A stretch of 64,000 nt of DNA, from assembly GCA_964550935.1 (NCBI GenBank), contig CAZKBB010000005.1, positions 1-64,000 on the forward strand. The letters are read 5' to 3'. The first letter of the stretch is position 1, and every line of letters begins with the position of its first letter. The stretch comes from JBCBSP01 sp964550935. GTDB taxonomy: Bacteria; Pseudomonadota; Alphaproteobacteria; Caulobacterales; Maricaulaceae. The position numbers and the translations under genes are program-made. This document shows positions 1-7,763 of the stretch, one piece after another. Under the pieces are notes generated by a model that did no database searches, was not told where the DNA came from, and saw only the letters and a program-made list of their open reading frames with translations.

Positions 1-503
1 ACGAGATCGACAAGGCCGACATCGAATTCCCGAACGACCTCCTGCAGGAGCTCGATCGCATGGAGTTCTTCGTCTACGAGACCGGCGAGACGATCAAGGC
101 CGAACAGCGCCCGATCGTGATCATCTCCTCGAACAACGAAAAAGAGCTGCCCGACGCCTTCCTGCGGCGCTGCTTTTTCCACTTCATCGCCTTCCCCGAC
201 GAGGAGGTGATGGAGCAGATCGTCCAGGTCCACTACCCCAATCTGAAGGGCCGGCTCCTGTCCGAAGCGCTGCGCGTCTTCTTCGAGATCCGCCAGACGC
301 CGGGACTGAAGAAGAAGCCCTCCACGTCGGAGCTTCTGGACTGGCTGAAGCTGCTGCTCGCCGAGGACATCGATCCGTCGGTGCTGCGCGAGCGCGACGC
401 GCGCAAGCTCATCCCGCCGCTCCATGGCGCGCTGTTGAAGAACGAGCAGGACGTCCAGGTGTTCGAAAAACTCGCCTTCCTGGCCCGGAGAGACGGGGGG
501 TAG
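1..503 (+). CDS. MoxR-family AAA+ ATPase, C-terminal part (5' end outside window)
   Basis: The open frame enters from before base 1 and ends at TAG 501-503. The first codons read EIDKAD, the end of a Walker B motif (DEIDKA). Then come an SSNNEKELPDAFLRRC sensor-1/arginine-finger segment and a helical lid domain, as in MoxR-type AAA+ ATPases. MoxR ATPases act as chaperones with VWA-domain partners to insert metals or mature enzyme complexes. The next gene starts 4 bases downstream and encodes such a VWA protein, so the two are almost certainly an operon. The Walker A half lies upstream, so the exact subfamily cannot be set. A methionine at base 60 is internal, not the start. Confidence 0.9.
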   Translation, partial: EIDKADIEFPNDLLQELDRMEFFVYETGETIKAEQRPIVIISSNNEKELPDAFLRRCFFHFIAFPDEEVMEQIVQVHYPNLKGRLLSEALRVFFEIRQTPGLKKKPSTSELLDWLKLLLAEDIDPSVLRERDARKLIPPLHGALLKNEQDVQVFEKLAFLARRDGG

Positions 504-507
504 GCGC

Positions 508-1698
508 GTGTCCGAAGCCCTCTTCCACCGCTTCTTCACCGAGCTGCGCGGGGCCAAGATCCCGGTCTCCACGCGCGAGTACCTCACATTGCTCGAGGCG
601 CTCGACAAGGGCGCGGTGGAGCAGAACATCGATAGCTTCTACGCGGTGAGCCGGGCGGCGCTCATCAAGGACGAGCGCAACTTCGACAAGTTCGACAAGG
701 TCTTCGCCCATTTCTTCGAGGGCGTGGAGGCGCTCGGCGATCTGTTCCGCAGCGAGGAGATCCCGGAAGACTGGCTGCGCGCTGAGATGCAAAAGCACCT
801 CACCGAGGAGGAGATGGCCGAGCTGGAGGCCATGGACTTCGACCAGATCATGAAGACCCTGCAGGAGCGTCTGGCCGAACAGACCGAGCGCCATGAGGGC
901 GGAAATAAGTGGATCGGGACCGGCGGGACGAGCCCCTACGGCCACTCCGGCTGGAACCCGGCCGGGGTTCGCATCGGGGGCAAGTCGAAAAATAAGCGCG
1001 CGGTCAAAGTATGGGAGAATCGCCGCTTCAAGGATCTCGATTCAGAGCGCGAGCTGGGCACGCGCAATCTCAAGGTCGCGCTGCGGCGCCTGCGCCGGTT
1101 CGCGCGCGAGGGCGCGGCCGAAGAGCTGGACCTCCCCGGCACGATCTCGTCCACCGCGCGCCAGGGCTATCTCGATGTGAAGATGCGCCCGGAGCGGCGC
1201 AATGCCGTGAAGGTGCTCGTCTTCTTCGACGTGGGCGGATCCATGGACCCCCATATCGAGCAGACCGAAAAGCTGTTCTCCGCAGCGCGCGGCGTGTTCA
1301 AGAACCTGGAATACTTCTACTTTCACAACTGCCCCTATGAGGCGGTGTGGAAGTCGAACCTGCGCCGGCGGTCCGAGACCACCCCGCTGATGGACGTGCT
1401 GCACAAGTATCCGAGCGACTACAAGGTCGTGATCGTGGGCGACGCCGCGATGGCGCCCTACGAGATCACCCATCCCGGCGGCTCGGTGGAGCACTGGAAC
1501 GAGGAGGCCGGCGGGGTCTGGCTGCGCCGCCTGACCGAGACCTACCCCCACCTGGTCTGGCTCAACCCCACGCCGGAGGCCTGGTGGCCGCACACCTACT
1601 CGGTCCAGCTCGTCAAGGAGATCGTCGGGCCAGAGCGCATGTTCCCCCTCACCCTCGCCGGGGTGGACGCCGCGATGAAGGAATTGTCGCGGCGGTGA
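508..1698 (+). CDS. VWA domain-containing protein, CoxE-like partner of MoxR
   Basis: 396 aa, GTG start 4 bases after the MoxR stop. The N-terminal half is charged and helical. The C-terminal half (about residues 225-390) is a von Willebrand A domain. Its MIDAS loop reads DVGGSMD, so the first serine of the usual DxSxS is glycine, a form common in this CoxE-like family. A conserved HNCPYEAVW segment follows. MoxR/VWA pairs are thought to remodel client proteins using ATP; the client cannot be read from this locus. No signal peptide or membrane segment, so it is probably cytoplasmic. Family confident, client unknown. Confidence 0.88.
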   Translation: MSEALFHRFFTELRGAKIPVSTREYLTLLEALDKGAVEQNIDSFYAVSRAALIKDERNFDKFDKVFAHFFEGVEALGDLFRSEEIPEDWLRAEMQKHLTEEEMAELEAMDFDQIMKTLQERLAEQTERHEGGNKWIGTGGTSPYGHSGWNPAGVRIGGKSKNKRAVKVWENRRFKDLDSERELGTRNLKVALRRLRRFAREGAAEELDLPGTISSTARQGYLDVKMRPERRNAVKVLVFFDVGGSMDPHIEQTEKLFSAARGVFKNLEYFYFHNCPYEAVWKSNLRRRSETTPLMDVLHKYPSDYKVVIVGDAAMAPYEITHPGGSVEHWNEEAGGVWLRRLTETYPHLVWLNPTPEAWWPHTYSVQLVKEIVGPERMFPLTLAGVDAAMKELSRR

Positions 1699-1765
1699 GC
1701 GCGGCTTACGCCTGCGGAAGACACGCCGTCGCGGCCTCGACGCGAGCCGGAGCCGAACCGCTCTC

Positions 1766-1827
1766 CCCTCTCCCGTCGGCGCGCGGTGTTCTCCACCCCA
1801 CCCTGACCCTCCCCACGAAGGAGAGGG
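1766..1827. repeat. Palindromic intergenic element
   Basis: An inverted repeat (CCCTCTCC at 1766-1773, GGAGAGGG at 1820-1827) encloses a pyrimidine-rich CCCCACCCTGACCCTCCCC block in the gap between the VWA gene and the convergent Nudix gene. It resembles the short GC-rich palindromic units scattered between genes in many alphaproteobacteria. It could also serve as a bidirectional transcript end, though there is no T tract. Confidence 0.4.
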
Positions 1828-1888
1828 AGGACGCTTTGACGATGTGCTTGCAAAAAGCAAAGTCAGGCGAATTTCGGAGCCGCGCAGA

Positions 1889-2371
1889 TCAAGGGCCGCC
1901 GAGGCGCAGCCAGCGGGCGATGGCCCAGGCGGCGGCTTCGTGTCGCATGCGCGTCATCGCCTCCACCGGCGACAGCCAGACCAGGGTGTGGTCGGGCTCG
2001 CTCGGCGCGCCCGCGGGCCCGGATCGGGTGAGCGAGAAATACGCCGCGCGGTTCATCAACGTACGCCCGCGCGCCTTAACCCAGAAATGATCCGCACGCG
2101 CGAACACGTCGCCGGCCTGAACGCTGAGCCCGGTTTCCTCCGTGAACTCGCGCACGAGCGCCTCGGCCTCGGTTTCGCCCGGCTCCACCGCGCCGCCGGG
2201 CAGGTCGAACCATTCCGATCCGGACTGGCGGATACGCACCGCCGCGAGCCGGCCCGCCTCGTCCTGCAGGAGCCCATAGGCGGCCGGGCGCTCGGCGAAG
2301 CGGGCCGGATCGCCGTCGGGCGCGCCGAAGCGGGCGCGGTCTGGATGGGGCGCGTAGGGGCGGTCGGTCAT
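1889..2371 (-). CDS. Nudix hydrolase
   Basis: 160 aa starting at ATG 2371; longer in-frame starts exist upstream but give a low-complexity arginine-rich extension. The Nudix box GX5EX7REUXEEXGU is intact (GGAVEPGETEAEALVREF followed by TEETGL, about residues 55-78), so it should bind divalent metal and hydrolyse a nucleoside diphosphate linked to another moiety. The substrate cannot be told from sequence. The gene stands alone, convergent with the VWA gene and divergent from the chorismate mutase gene. Confidence 0.85.
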   Translation of the reverse strand: MTDRPYAPHPDRARFGAPDGDPARFAERPAAYGLLQDEAGRLAAVRIRQSGSEWFDLPGGAVEPGETEAEALVREFTEETGLSVQAGDVFARADHFWVKARGRTLMNRAAYFSLTRSGPAGAPSEPDHTLVWLSPVEAMTRMRHEAAAWAIARWLRLGGP

Positions 2372-2458
2372 GGACGCGGACAGTGGGCGGACGCGCCTCG
2401 CAGGGCAACGCCGCATCGCGGCTTTGGCGGCGCGCGCGGCTTCGCCTATATGGGGGCC

Positions 2459-2866
2459 ATGACCGATCCAGCGCGCGCCCCCGCCTCGACGAGCCCAACC
2501 GCCTCGCCGGACACCGCCCCTCCGACCGAGCCTGCAGCGGGCGTCGACCTCGACGACCTCGCCGCGCGCACGGCCCCTCGGGCCTGCGTCTCCATGGACG
2601 AGGTGCGCGACGGGGTCGACCGGCTGGACCGCGCGCTCGTCGCGCTGATCAAGGAGCGGGCGCGTTACATGGAAGCGGCCGCGCGCATCAAGCCGAACCG
2701 CGGGGTCGTGCGCGACGGCGATCGCATCGAGGACGTGGTCTCCAAGGTGCTTGCAAGCGCGCGTGAGGTCGGGCTCAGCGAGGAGATCGCCGAGCCGGTC
2801 TGGCGCGAGCTGATCGAGCGCTCGATCGCTTACGAATTCAAGGTGTGGGACGAGACCCGGGGCTAG
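2459..2866 (+). CDS. Chorismate mutase (AroQ-type, small)
   Basis: 135 aa. A proline/threonine-rich leader of about 40 residues precedes a compact all-helical chorismate mutase type II domain: DEVRDGVDRLDRALVALIKER, then RYMEAAARIK, then RDGDRIEDVV, then a helix ending WRELIERSIAYE. It would convert chorismate to prephenate for Phe/Tyr synthesis; PchB-type isochorismate-pyruvate lyases share the fold and cannot be fully excluded. ATG 2459 is chosen; another ATG lies 9 bases upstream. The gene ends 4 bases inside the convergent Hpt gene. Confidence 0.82.
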   Translation: MTDPARAPASTSPTASPDTAPPTEPAAGVDLDDLAARTAPRACVSMDEVRDGVDRLDRALVALIKERARYMEAAARIKPNRGVVRDGDRIEDVVSKVLASAREVGLSEEIAEPVWRELIERSIAYEFKVWDETRG

Positions 2867-3189
2867 GCCGCGCGCGCCGCGACCATCGCCTCACGCGTCT
2901 TGTCAGCGGCCGCCTTCAACGGCGCCAGCAGGGCCGGGTCCGGCTCAGCGCCCTCCAGCGCGGCCGCCGCTTCGCCCAGCGCGTTCGCCCCGACCCCGCG
3001 CGCGGCGCCTTTCAGCGTATGCGCCGCCGCGCGCCATTCGCCCGCATCGTCCATCGCGGCTTCAAGGCGCGCGATGCAGGCCTCGATCTGAGCGTCCAGA
3101 AGCGCGAACAACTCCGCCTCCAGCGCGGCGTCGCCGGCGGTGTAGCGGTGAAGATGCTCGCGATCGAGGATAGCCGGCGCGTCTGACAT
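2863..3189 (-). CDS. Hpt domain phosphotransfer protein
   Basis: 108 aa consisting of one histidine-phosphotransfer four-helix domain. The phosphoacceptor segment AAHTLKGAARGVGA (about residues 55-70) carries the expected His, Lys and Gly. It would relay phosphate between a hybrid histidine kinase and a response regulator. No kinase or regulator is adjacent, so its partners are unknown. ATG 3189 is taken as start; a TTG lies just before it. The stop overlaps the chorismate mutase stop. Confidence 0.85.
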   Translation of the reverse strand: MSDAPAILDREHLHRYTAGDAALEAELFALLDAQIEACIARLEAAMDDAGEWRAAAHTLKGAARGVGANALGEAAAALEGAEPDPALLAPLKAAADKTREAMVAARAA

Positions 3190-3330
3190 CAAAGCCTCGC
3201 GAATTTGCGCGTTAAGACCACCACTCTAGCGGTCGCGCGTTAACAGGCTTTGAGCGCGCGAACCGCGCCGCCCCTTGCAGAGCCGCGCGATATGCCTATC
3301 TCTGCGCCCTCACGCGGGACGTCCCGCGGC

Positions 3331-3406
<76 letters not shown>

Positions 3407-3468
3407 TTCTAAGTATTTCATGTAAAACATCTTTTAGCGTTCCGTCACATAGAACAAACGCGAACGTA

Positions 3469-3506
3469 TGACTTCGAAACGGCGAAAACGAAGTCACACG
3501 TGTGAC
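3469..3506. promoter_or_regulatory. Two overlapping inverted repeats, possible regulator site
   Basis: In the AT-richer gap between tRNA-Lys and the GGT gene, TGACTTCG (3469-3476) is repeated inverted as CGAAGTCA (3489-3496) around a 12-nt loop. The second arm overlaps a perfect 14-bp palindrome, GTCACACGTGTGAC (3493-3506). Such nested dyads usually mark a transcription-factor site or a structured transcript. The bound factor is unknown. Confidence 0.4.
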
Positions 3507-3592
3507 GTCTCGTTCACGGCGCGTTCTTGATTGATCCGGATGCGGACGACAACGCGCGCCGGCGTTCGCTACGAGCGCGCGGTCGTCGTTGC

Positions 3593-3617
3593 GAGCCCTG
3601 TCGGGCTCGGTTTTCTT
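3593..3617 (+). terminator. Rho-independent terminator downstream of tRNA-Lys
   Basis: Stem GAGCCC (3593-3598), loop TGTC, GGGCTC (3603-3608), then GGTTTTCTT. It lies 190 bases past the tRNA and about 110 before the GGT start. The rest of 3407-3726 holds no credible gene; an AT-rich TTTAAATGATATACC near 3660-3675 may be part of the GGT promoter. Confidence 0.6.
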
Positions 3618-3726
3618 GTCCCCCCTCGCCTCCGCTGGGGTTTTTCTGCGGGGCGCGTTTAAATGATATACCCTTTGCTCTGACGCGCCTGCGCTCCGGG
3701 CGCTGAAGGGGCATGGGGAGACGATC

Positions 3727-5472
3727 ATGATCCGGATCATCGCGGCGGGCTTCGCCGCTTTCGCGCTTGGCGCCTGTGCGAGCTTTGAGCCTGAGCCCGC
3801 CTTCGACCTGCCTGAAGCCGCCACCGGGCGCGCGGAGATCGCCAAGGGCGGGCGCGGCGCCGATTGGGCCGCAGTGGCGGCGAACCCGCACGCGGTGAAG
3901 GCCGCCGCCGACATCCTCGCGGCGGGCGGATCGGCGACCGACGCCGGCATCGCCGCCCAGCTCGTCCTGAACCTGGTGGAGCCGCAATCCTCAGGGCTTG
4001 GCGGGGGCGCCTTCGCGCTCGTTCATGACCCCGCGCGCGGCGAAACCATCGCCTGGGACGGGCGCGAGACCGCGCCGGCCGGCGCCGAGCCGGACATGTT
4101 CCTGACCGCCGACGGCGAGCCGGAGAATTCTGTTGCGGCCGCGGTTGGCGGACGCTCGATCGCGACGCCCTCCCTCGCCCGGCTCCTCGGCGACATGCAT
4201 GCGCGCCACGGCCGCCTGGACTGGGCGGCGCTGTTTCAGCCCGCCATTGCGCTCGCCGAAGAGGGTTTCGCCGTCTCACCGCGCCTGCACCGCCTGATCG
4301 CGTTCGATCAGGAGCGGCTCGCCAGCCGTGAGGCGGCGGCAGCCTATCTGCTCACCCCCGAGGGCGAGCCGAAGCCGGTGGACGCGGTCATCACGAACCC
4401 CGCGTTCGCCGCGGTGCTGCGCACCCTCGCCGAGGACGGGCCGGATGCGTTCTACGAGGGCGACATCCCCGCCGACATCGTCGCCGCGGCGTCCTCCGAT
4501 CCCAAGCCCGGCGCGCTGCGCCTGTCGGACTTCTCCGCTTACGAGACGGTGATGCGCGAGCCTGTCTGCGGGGCCTATCGCGACCGCACGGTGTGCGGCA
4601 TGGGTCCGCCGAGCTCGGCGGCGACCACGACCATCGCCGCGCTGAAACTGCTCGAACGCCACGACTTGTCCGCCATGGCGCCGCTGACCCCGGCTTTCGA
4701 GCATCTCTTCGTGGAGGCGCTGAATGTCGCCTACGCCGACCGCAACGCATACATCGCCGACCCGGCCTTCTACGACCCGCCCGTGGCGGGCCTGATTGAG
4801 GAGGGCTATCTCGACACCCGCGCCGCGCTGATCGACCCGGATGCGGCGGGCGGAGTGTATGAGGCGGGCGCGCCGCCCGGCTCAGAGCGCGCCGGCGAGA
4901 ACGCCTCAGGCGAACAGCCGGGCACCACGCATATCTCGGTGGTGGACGCGGACGGTCAGGTCTTCTCCATGACCTCGACCATCATGGCCGCCTTCGGCTC
5001 CCGGGTGATGGCGCGCGGCATGTTCCTCAACAACGAGATGACGAACTTCTCCTTCCTCGCCGAGGACGAGGACGGGCCGGTGGCCAACCGGATCGAGCCG
5101 GGCAAGCGCCCGCTTTCGGCCATGGCGCCCACGATCGTGTTCGGACCGGACGGCGCGCCGGAACTCGTGCTCGGCTCGCCAGGCGGACCGGCCATCATCG
5201 CCTACGTGACCCGCGCCATCGTGGCCATGGTCGATTTCGGGCTGAGCCCGGACGAGGCCGCCGCCCTGCCCCACGTGCTCGGCGCCAATCTGGGCGCAGC
5301 CTTCCTGGAGGCGGAGACAGAGGCCGCCGCGCTGGAGCCGGCGCTGGCCGAGATGGGCCATCGCGTTATCGTGCGCGACCTCAATAGCGGGCTGCATATC
5401 CTGCGCCTCGGGCCGGACGGGCTGGAAGGCGGCGCCGACCCGAGACGCGAGGGCGCGGTCGTCGCGAACTAG
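3727..5472 (+). CDS. Gamma-glutamyltransferase (GGT) family protein
   Basis: 581 aa, close to the usual GGT length. The N-terminus has a lipoprotein-like signal (hydrophobic stretch then LGACAS, lipidated Cys at about 17), so it is exported and probably membrane-anchored. The large subunit holds SSGLGGGAF. Autocleavage should occur just before Thr400 in GTTHISVVDADG, making Thr400 the catalytic nucleophile of the small subunit. The small subunit has PGKRPLSAMAPTIV and GSPGGPAII. GGTs hydrolyse or transfer the gamma-glutamyl group of glutathione and related peptides. It stands alone; its 3' end overlaps the convergent SUMF1-like gene. Confidence 0.9.
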   Translation: MIRIIAAGFAAFALGACASFEPEPAFDLPEAATGRAEIAKGGRGADWAAVAANPHAVKAAADILAAGGSATDAGIAAQLVLNLVEPQSSGLGGGAFALVHDPARGETIAWDGRETAPAGAEPDMFLTADGEPENSVAAAVGGRSIATPSLARLLGDMHARHGRLDWAALFQPAIALAEEGFAVSPRLHRLIAFDQERLASREAAAAYLLTPEGEPKPVDAVITNPAFAAVLRTLAEDGPDAFYEGDIPADIVAAASSDPKPGALRLSDFSAYETVMREPVCGAYRDRTVCGMGPPSSAATTTIAALKLLERHDLSAMAPLTPAFEHLFVEALNVAYADRNAYIADPAFYDPPVAGLIEEGYLDTRAALIDPDAAGGVYEAGAPPGSERAGENASGEQPGTTHISVVDADGQVFSMTSTIMAAFGSRVMARGMFLNNEMTNFSFLAEDEDGPVANRIEPGKRPLSAMAPTIVFGPDGAPELVLGSPGGPAIIAYVTRAIVAMVDFGLSPDEAAALPHVLGANLGAAFLEAETEAAALEPALAEMGHRVIVRDLNSGLHILRLGPDGLEGGADPRREGAVVAN

Positions 5473-6432
5473 GCCGGATCGCGGGCCACGCGGAAGCCGA
5501 TATCGGGATAGCGAAACTCGCCGGGATACCGGTAGCGGATCGTATAGCGCTGATGGTGCGGGAAATAGCCGTAGGGCGAGCCGCGAAGCACGCGCCGCTC
5601 GCACCCGGCCGTCTCGCGCGCGGACAGATCCAGGCCGTCCGCAATCGCGGAATAGTCCTCCTCGAAGCAGTCCGCGGTCCACTCGCGCACATTGCCGATC
5701 GCGTCGGCGAACCCCCAGGGGTTGGCGCCGAACGCGCCCACGGGCGAGGTCGCCGCGTAGCCGTCATTGCAGGCCAGCACCGCGTCAGAGCTCACCTCAC
5801 GGCCATCGGCGCGCCGCCTCGGCGAGGCTCTGGTCCGGCCCGTTGGCGTGCTCGCACGCCTCAGGCCCGCCCGCCCAGTCCGGCGCAAGCGCGTCCGCGC
5901 CGGCGCGCGCGGCGTATTCCCACTCCGCCTCGCTGACCAGGCGATAGGGCGCGTCGGTGGTCTCGGCGAGCCAGTCGGCGTAAGCCGACGCGTCCGCGAA
6001 GGTCAGGCACACCGCCGGATGATCTGGTCCTTGAGGAAAGCCGGGGCTCGACCAGTCGCGATCTTCGAACGCCGCGAAGCGCCCGGTTTCAGCATCAAAG
6101 CCCAGACAGCCCGCGCCCGACGCGTAGCCGCTCGCCTCGACAAAGGCGGCGTATTGCGCGCGCGTGACCGGCCCGGCCGAGATCGCGAAAGCGCGTTCGG
6201 CGACGCGTCGATGCTGCGGACGCTCGCGCGCGCCCCAGCGATCATCGGGCTCAGCCTCGCCCGGCGCGCCCATCTGGAACGCGCCCGCCGGGGCGGTCAC
6301 CATGGCCGGACAAACCTCGCAATCGGGAATCTGGTCAGGCGTTTCAGCCAAACCGGGGGCGCTGATCGCCCCGGCCGCGAGCGCAGCGACGCCCGCCAGG
6401 GCGAAGGCGCGGTGATGTGTGACGTGTCCCAT
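5469..6432 (-). pseudogene. SUMF1/FGE-sulfatase-domain secreted protein, frameshifted
   Basis: Two adjoining minus frames make one protein. ATG 6432 begins MGHVTHHRAFALAG with a signal peptide ending near GLAE, then a SUMF1 domain start (MVTAPAGAFQMGAPGE) running to LAEAARR near 5815. The other frame continues from ADGREVSSDA to GNVREWTADCFEEDY and IGFRVAR. A single-base change near 5810-5820 (one base too few) separates them. It may be a real inactivating frameshift or a sequencing error. The formylglycine-generating cysteine motif is absent (RVLRGSPYG), so even intact it would not be a sulfatase-activating enzyme; related domains often serve as secreted binding or scaffold proteins. Confidence 0.7.
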
Positions 6433-6499
6433 GCCCGACCACAGTAGCACGGCTTCAGCCGCTCTGGCGCGGGCGCGCGTCGCGGGTTAGACGAGGGTC

Positions 6500-6679
6500 A
6501 TGTTCGAAACCGGTTTTCTCTGGTCCGACGCGGTCGGGCTTGCCGGCGTGGCCTGCGTGATCGGGGCCTATGCGCTGTTGCAGCTGGAGGCCGTCACCGG
6601 CGACAGCCTGCGCTATCTGGGGCTCAATCTCGCCGGGGCTGACCGAGCTATCGGCCGAGGGCGTCTTGGGTCTGTGTGA
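6500..6679 (+). pseudogene. Truncated small membrane protein (CBU_0592-like)
   Basis: ATG 6500 opens a 59-codon frame. The first 46 residues (MFETGFLWSDAVGLAGVACV through LQLEAVTGDSLRYLGLNLAGA) look like the first half of small two-TM membrane proteins of the CBU_0592 type. Right after LNLAGA the reading turns into DRAIGRGRLGSV and stops, instead of the expected second membrane helix. The break at about 6640 coincides with the start of lower-GC DNA carrying the next minus-strand gene. A possible original tail (LKRLVKTLIKRR then NAAPRA, stop at 7263-7265) lies just past that DNA. Confidence 0.5.
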
Positions 6680-7172
6680 TCAGCCAGTCGATCGCGGGCG
6701 CCCGTGCCATGATCTCAAGGAACAAGAACCCTGCTACTACGAGAACAGCCCCACCCGAGAGCCATGACATGATCCGGATCAAAAAGAGAAAGCGCCGCTC
6801 GTCGCGGGCTCCGGCATCTTGAAACTGCTCGAAACGATCGGTGAGGCGCACGGTGTCTGAAAGGCCGATTTGCGATTCGAGGACTTTAGCGATCTCGACC
6901 CCACTCTTGATGAAATTGTCAAACAACTTGACCTTCTCGGAGTAATATTCTATGCACAAAAGCGATGCGGTGGCGAGTATAAGCGCTGACACCAGACCAA
7001 CAACCGGGTCTAGCTGATTGCGGGATGTGTACGCGACCACCGTAAGCGATAGACCGAGAAATGCGCCTGACGTCGTGAGGCTGGCTCCAGCCGCGCGCAA
7101 TTGAAGACTGTCCGCGTTCTGAATGGTTGTACGGACGGCCGAATAATATTGAAGTAACTCCGACTTTTCCAT
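6648..7172 (-). CDS. Hypothetical membrane protein in low-GC insert
   Basis: 174 aa. Start ATG 7172 is preceded by a strong GGGGGAG. Visible layout: a charged N-terminal helix (residues 1-28), two close hydrophobic helices (about 33-48 and 56-74), a long amphipathic helix (76-125) and a C-terminal hydrophobic helix (about 133-155). No enzyme motif is seen and I do not recognise a function. Base composition is near 50% GC against roughly two-thirds for its neighbours, with AT-rich codons (AATATT, TTTAGC) rarely used nearby, pointing to recent acquisition. It appears to have split the small membrane-protein gene at 6500. Confidence 0.75.
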   Translation of the reverse strand: MEKSELLQYYSAVRTTIQNADSLQLRAAGASLTTSGAFLGLSLTVVAYTSRNQLDPVVGLVSALILATASLLCIEYYSEKVKLFDNFIKSGVEIAKVLESQIGLSDTVRLTDRFEQFQDAGARDERRFLFLIRIMSWLSGGAVLVVAGFLFLEIMARAPAIDWLITQTQDALGR

Positions 7173-7297
7173 CCGCTCCCCCCGCGCTGGCCTCCGCAGA
7201 TTAGAGTCTTGAAACGCCTGGTCAAGACGCTGATCAAGCGCCGGAACGCCGCCCCGCGCGCTTGACCGCGCCGCCGGCGCGCGGTGACATCGCGGCC

Positions 7298-7759
7298 ATG
7301 ACCCTGCTTGATCAATACGCCGCCCGGCTGGGCGAGACCCGCACCTCGGACTGGTTCGAAGTCACCCAGGCGCAGGTGAACGCCTTCGCCGACGCAACCC
7401 ACGACCACCAGTTCATCCATGTCGATCCCGAGCGCGCCAAGGCCGAAACGCCCTTCGGAGGGCCGATCGCGCACGGCTTTTTGACCCTCTCGATGCTGTC
7501 CCACTTCGCCGAACAGACCCTGCCGGATTTTCCCGACAAGGCGATCGGGATCAATTACGGCTTCGAGAAAGTGCGTTTCTTAAGCCCGGTGCCGGTGGGC
7601 GCGCGCATCCGCGGCGTGTTCACGCTGGCCAAGGCCGAAGAGCGCAAGCCCGGCCAGATCCAGCTGGTCAATCAGTGCCAGGTGGAGATCGAGGGCTCAG
7701 ACGCGCCGGCGCTTGCGGCTGAGTGGCTGAGCCTGGTGATCAGCGAAGCGGCCGCTTAA
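7298..7759 (+). CDS. MaoC-like (R)-specific enoyl-CoA hydratase, NodN type
   Basis: 153 aa hot-dog-fold protein. The hydratase-2 motif is FADATHDHQFIHVDPERA (about residues 31-48), with catalytic Asp and His, followed by GGPIAHGFLTLSML, as in NodN-like MaoC dehydratases. It would hydrate trans-2-enoyl-CoA to (R)-3-hydroxyacyl-CoA in fatty-acid or PHA metabolism; substrate is not determinable. ATG 7298 is chosen over an in-frame ATG 36 bases upstream because the family begins here. A second MaoC gene lies at 61476-61919. Confidence 0.87.
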   Translation: MTLLDQYAARLGETRTSDWFEVTQAQVNAFADATHDHQFIHVDPERAKAETPFGGPIAHGFLTLSMLSHFAEQTLPDFPDKAIGINYGFEKVRFLSPVPVGARIRGVFTLAKAEERKPGQIQLVNQCQVEIEGSDAPALAAEWLSLVISEAAA

Positions 7760-7763
7760 GCCC

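Noticed and set aside
1042..1860. 272-aa minus frame opposite the VWA gene
   Set aside because: Shadow of the VWA gene; the plus frame has the domain evidence.
5469..6432. Formylglycine-generating enzyme (sulfatase activator)
   Set aside because: Catalytic cysteines are absent at the RVLRGSPYG position.
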